DNA from: Locusta migratoria | Lineage: Eukaryota > Arthropoda > Insecta > Orthoptera > Acrididae | Assembly: GCA_026315105.1 (NCBI GenBank) | Contig: CM048755.1 | Location: forward strand, 756,233,301-756,297,300 | Length of the DNA: 64,000 nucleotides | Direction: 5' to 3' | Part shown: piece after piece, positions 62,047 to 64,000 of the stretch | Layout: each line of letters opens with the position of its first letter | Position numbering within the stretch: position 1 is the stretch's first letter | Notes under the pieces: generated by a model | The model's database searches: none | Told to the model about the DNA's origin: nothing | The model's input: the letters and a program-made list of their open reading frames with translations, nothing else | Program-made: the position numbers and the translations under genes

Positions 62047-64000
62047 AGGTCGGGGCTACTACCGCAACAGGACCCTTTACAACAGGGTGTCTGGCGGTGT
62101 CTGCCTGTATGTCCTGGACGCTGTCCCCAGTGCCCCGGTGCCATTCAACACCACTCTTGAGGCAGTGGCTGTCAGAATTCGGGCAACGCAGGAATTAACT
62201 GTCTGCAGCTTGTACCTTCCTCCGGATGAGGCCGTGTTTCTCAAGAACCTAATTGCTCTGGTCTCCCAACTTCCCCCACCTTTCCTCCTTTTGGGGGACT
62301 TCAACGCCCACAACCCTTTGTGGGGTGGATTCCAGACCACAGGCCGCGGTAGGGATGTTGAGACATTATTGGCGCAACAAGACTTTTGCCTGCTGAATAC
62401 AGGTGCCCCCACGCATTTTAGCGTGGCAGAGGGCACGTATTCACCGATCGACCTCTCCGTCTGCAGCCCCAGCCTTCGACCACACGTCGGTTGGCATGTG
62501 CATGAGGACATGTGTGGCAGCGACCACTTCCCAATCTTTGTGTCGTTCCTGCAGTACCAAGCTGCAGACTGCTTACCCCGTTGGTGCCTCTGAAGGGCTG
62601 ACTGGCATGTTTATGCTTCAACCGCTGTCATCGCTGCACCACTGCCAGATGACATTGACAATGTAGTCCAGCAGGTGACTGATAGTATTGTCATGGACAC
62701 TGAGGTAGCAGTTCCTCAAACCACCAGTTCCACTAGGCGTAGGTCCGTGCCTTGGTGGACACGGGAGATCGCTGAGGCTATCCGGGAACGTCGGCGAGGG
62801 CTCCAGCGCCATCGACGCCACCCTTCCGTGTAGAATTTGTTCACTTTTAAACGGCTCTGTGCGCGTGCTTGACGACTCATACATCAGAGCAAGCAGGATT
62901 CCTGGGAGCGGTATGTAGCCAGTATCGGCTCCCGCACCTCCCTGACTCAGGTATGGACGCAAGTCCGACGCGTCTTTGGTTGCCGCCCGCCGACAGGAAT
63001 TCCATTACTCACCATACAGGGTGTGCTCTGCACGCTCCCGACAGCTGTCGCCGAGCATATGGCAGAGCACTACGCACGATGCTCTGCGACTGCCACATAC
63101 AGTGCCGACTTCCGCTCCCTCAAAGAGCGGGCCGAGCGGAAACTTATCTTTCCGCACTCGTCGTCGGGAAATATACAACAACCCGTTTCGTGAGTGGGTG
63201 TTCCGAACTGCCCTTGCTGCGTGTCCTGATACTACTCCAGGACCAGATAGGATTCACGGCCAATTCCTCCGACACCTTTCACCAGAGTTTCAACGCCGCA
63301 TTCTCGCCCTGTTTAACCATCTATGGGAAGAGGGCACTTTCCCGTCGCAATGGCGGGAAAGCATTATCATCTCGGTGTTGAAACCTGGTTCAGATCCCCA
63401 GGTGGCTGACAATTACCGTCCGATCAGCCACACCAACGTTCTCTGCAAGCTCTTCGAACGTATGGTGAGTCGACAGCTTATGTAGATCGTTGAAGAGCGT
63501 GGACTCCTTGCTCCACAACAGGGGGGCTTTCGCCAGGGCCGTTCTACCATTGACAACCTCGTGCCACTAGAGTCGGCCATTCGCACTGCCTTCACTAGGC
63601 GTGAACATTTAATTGCTGTATTTTTCGACCTTCGTAAGGCGTATGATACTACCTGGTGCCACCATTTATTGACTACTCTGCATGACTGGGGCCTACGTGG
63701 AGCCATTCCTATTTTTATTCGCAATTTCCTCTCCCACCAATCGTGTCGGGTGAGGGTGAGGGTGAGAACGGTGTCCCACAGGGCTCCGTTCTCAGCGTTC
63801 CATTGTTTTTAGTGGCGATAAACGGTCTTGCTGCGACTGTGGGGTCATCAGTCAGTTGCTCCCTGTTCGCCGATGACTTCTGCCTGTATTTCAGCTCCTT
63901 TAGCATAGGTGTAGCTGAATGACGGCTGCAGGGTGCCATCCGAAAGGCCCACTCATGGGCCTCTACTCACGGATTTCAGTTCTCCACACGAAAATCCCGC
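62047..64000 (+). mobile_element. I-like LINE copy E11, 5'-truncated, runs off the window
   Basis: Homology starts at 62047 inside ORF2 (GRGYYRNRTLYNRVSGG, matching RGY of the other copies), with no ORF1 or 5'UTR to the left. It continues to the last base, in the RT thumb region. The 3' end is outside, so no TSD can be checked. Confidence 0.88.
62047..64000 (+). pseudogene. ORF2 of E11, many nonsense codons
   Basis: LGDFNAHNPLWGG and GSDHFPIFVS are present; the usual SAIDLS reads SPIDLS. Stops at 62591 (in SLHRADW), about 62832, 62869 and 63483 (Trp of the LMWIL motif). One-base shifts lie near 62680 and 63140. RT: GPDRIHGQFLRHLS, QGGFRQGRSTIDN, FFDLRKAYDTTWCHH. Near 63750 a short GTGAGG repeat replaces the SSSHIQ region. 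FADDF at about 63870, then TGA at 63918. Several stops fit C-to-T change at CGA or CGG. Confidence 0.86.

Overview
The window looks like heterochromatin-style intergenic DNA from a large, repeat-rich insect genome. A grasshopper or locust is my best guess, because the tRNA-derived SINE tails match my memory of orthopteran repeats; I could not search a database. I see no host gene. Most of the 64 kb is one group of I-like non-LTR retrotransposons (LINEs), in at least eleven copies that I call E1 to E11. A complete copy is about 5.8-6.2 kb. It has a 5'UTR beginning with a small C4/G4 hairpin, ORF1 (a gag-like protein with Cys/His knuckles) and ORF2 (AP-type endonuclease, reverse transcriptase, RNase H, C-terminal CxC...H...C finger). 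The 3'UTR carries two hairpins and a terminal (AAC)n tract.

Layout. 1-1258: E1, 3' part. 1259-23097: E2, split at 4860 by E3 (4861-17065) plus a partial copy E5 (17066-22557); E3 is itself split in its 5'UTR by E4 (5030-11249). 23098-31166: older debris holding a SINE on the minus strand, a Tc1/mariner-like transposase remnant with two SINEs in it, a 0.69 kb foldback element, and CR1/Jockey-like reverse transcriptase remnants. 31167-42198: E6 on the minus strand, split by E7 (33153-38912, plus strand) and carrying a SINE at 40574-40785. 42199-59497: a minus-strand Penelope-like RT fragment split by E8 (42289-59440), which is split by E9 (44407-56085), which is split by E10 (47772-53654). 59499-61490: a plus-strand Penelope-like C-terminus, then a CR1/Jockey-like RT remnant with a SINE. 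62047-64000: E11, running off the window.

The nesting was worked out from reading frames that stop at one junction and resume kilobases away, with 8-12 bp target-site duplications (TSDs) at both ends of E3/E5, E4, E7, E8, E9 and E10. This gives relative ages: E10 is younger than E9, E9 than E8, E4 than E3, and E7 and the SINE than E6. The least damaged copies are E4 (open ORF2 of 1225 codons, but missing a conserved RT motif), E10 (three nonsense codons) and E3 (ORF2 with a single nonsense codon).

The most interesting signal is in the 3' ends. The LINE copies and five tRNA-derived SINE copies share a terminal hairpin of the form GGGACT-GATGACC...AGTCCC. A second 3'UTR hairpin differs between LINE subgroups by paired, compensating base changes. 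This suggests RNA structure kept for recognition by the ORF2 reverse transcriptase, with the SINEs borrowing it.
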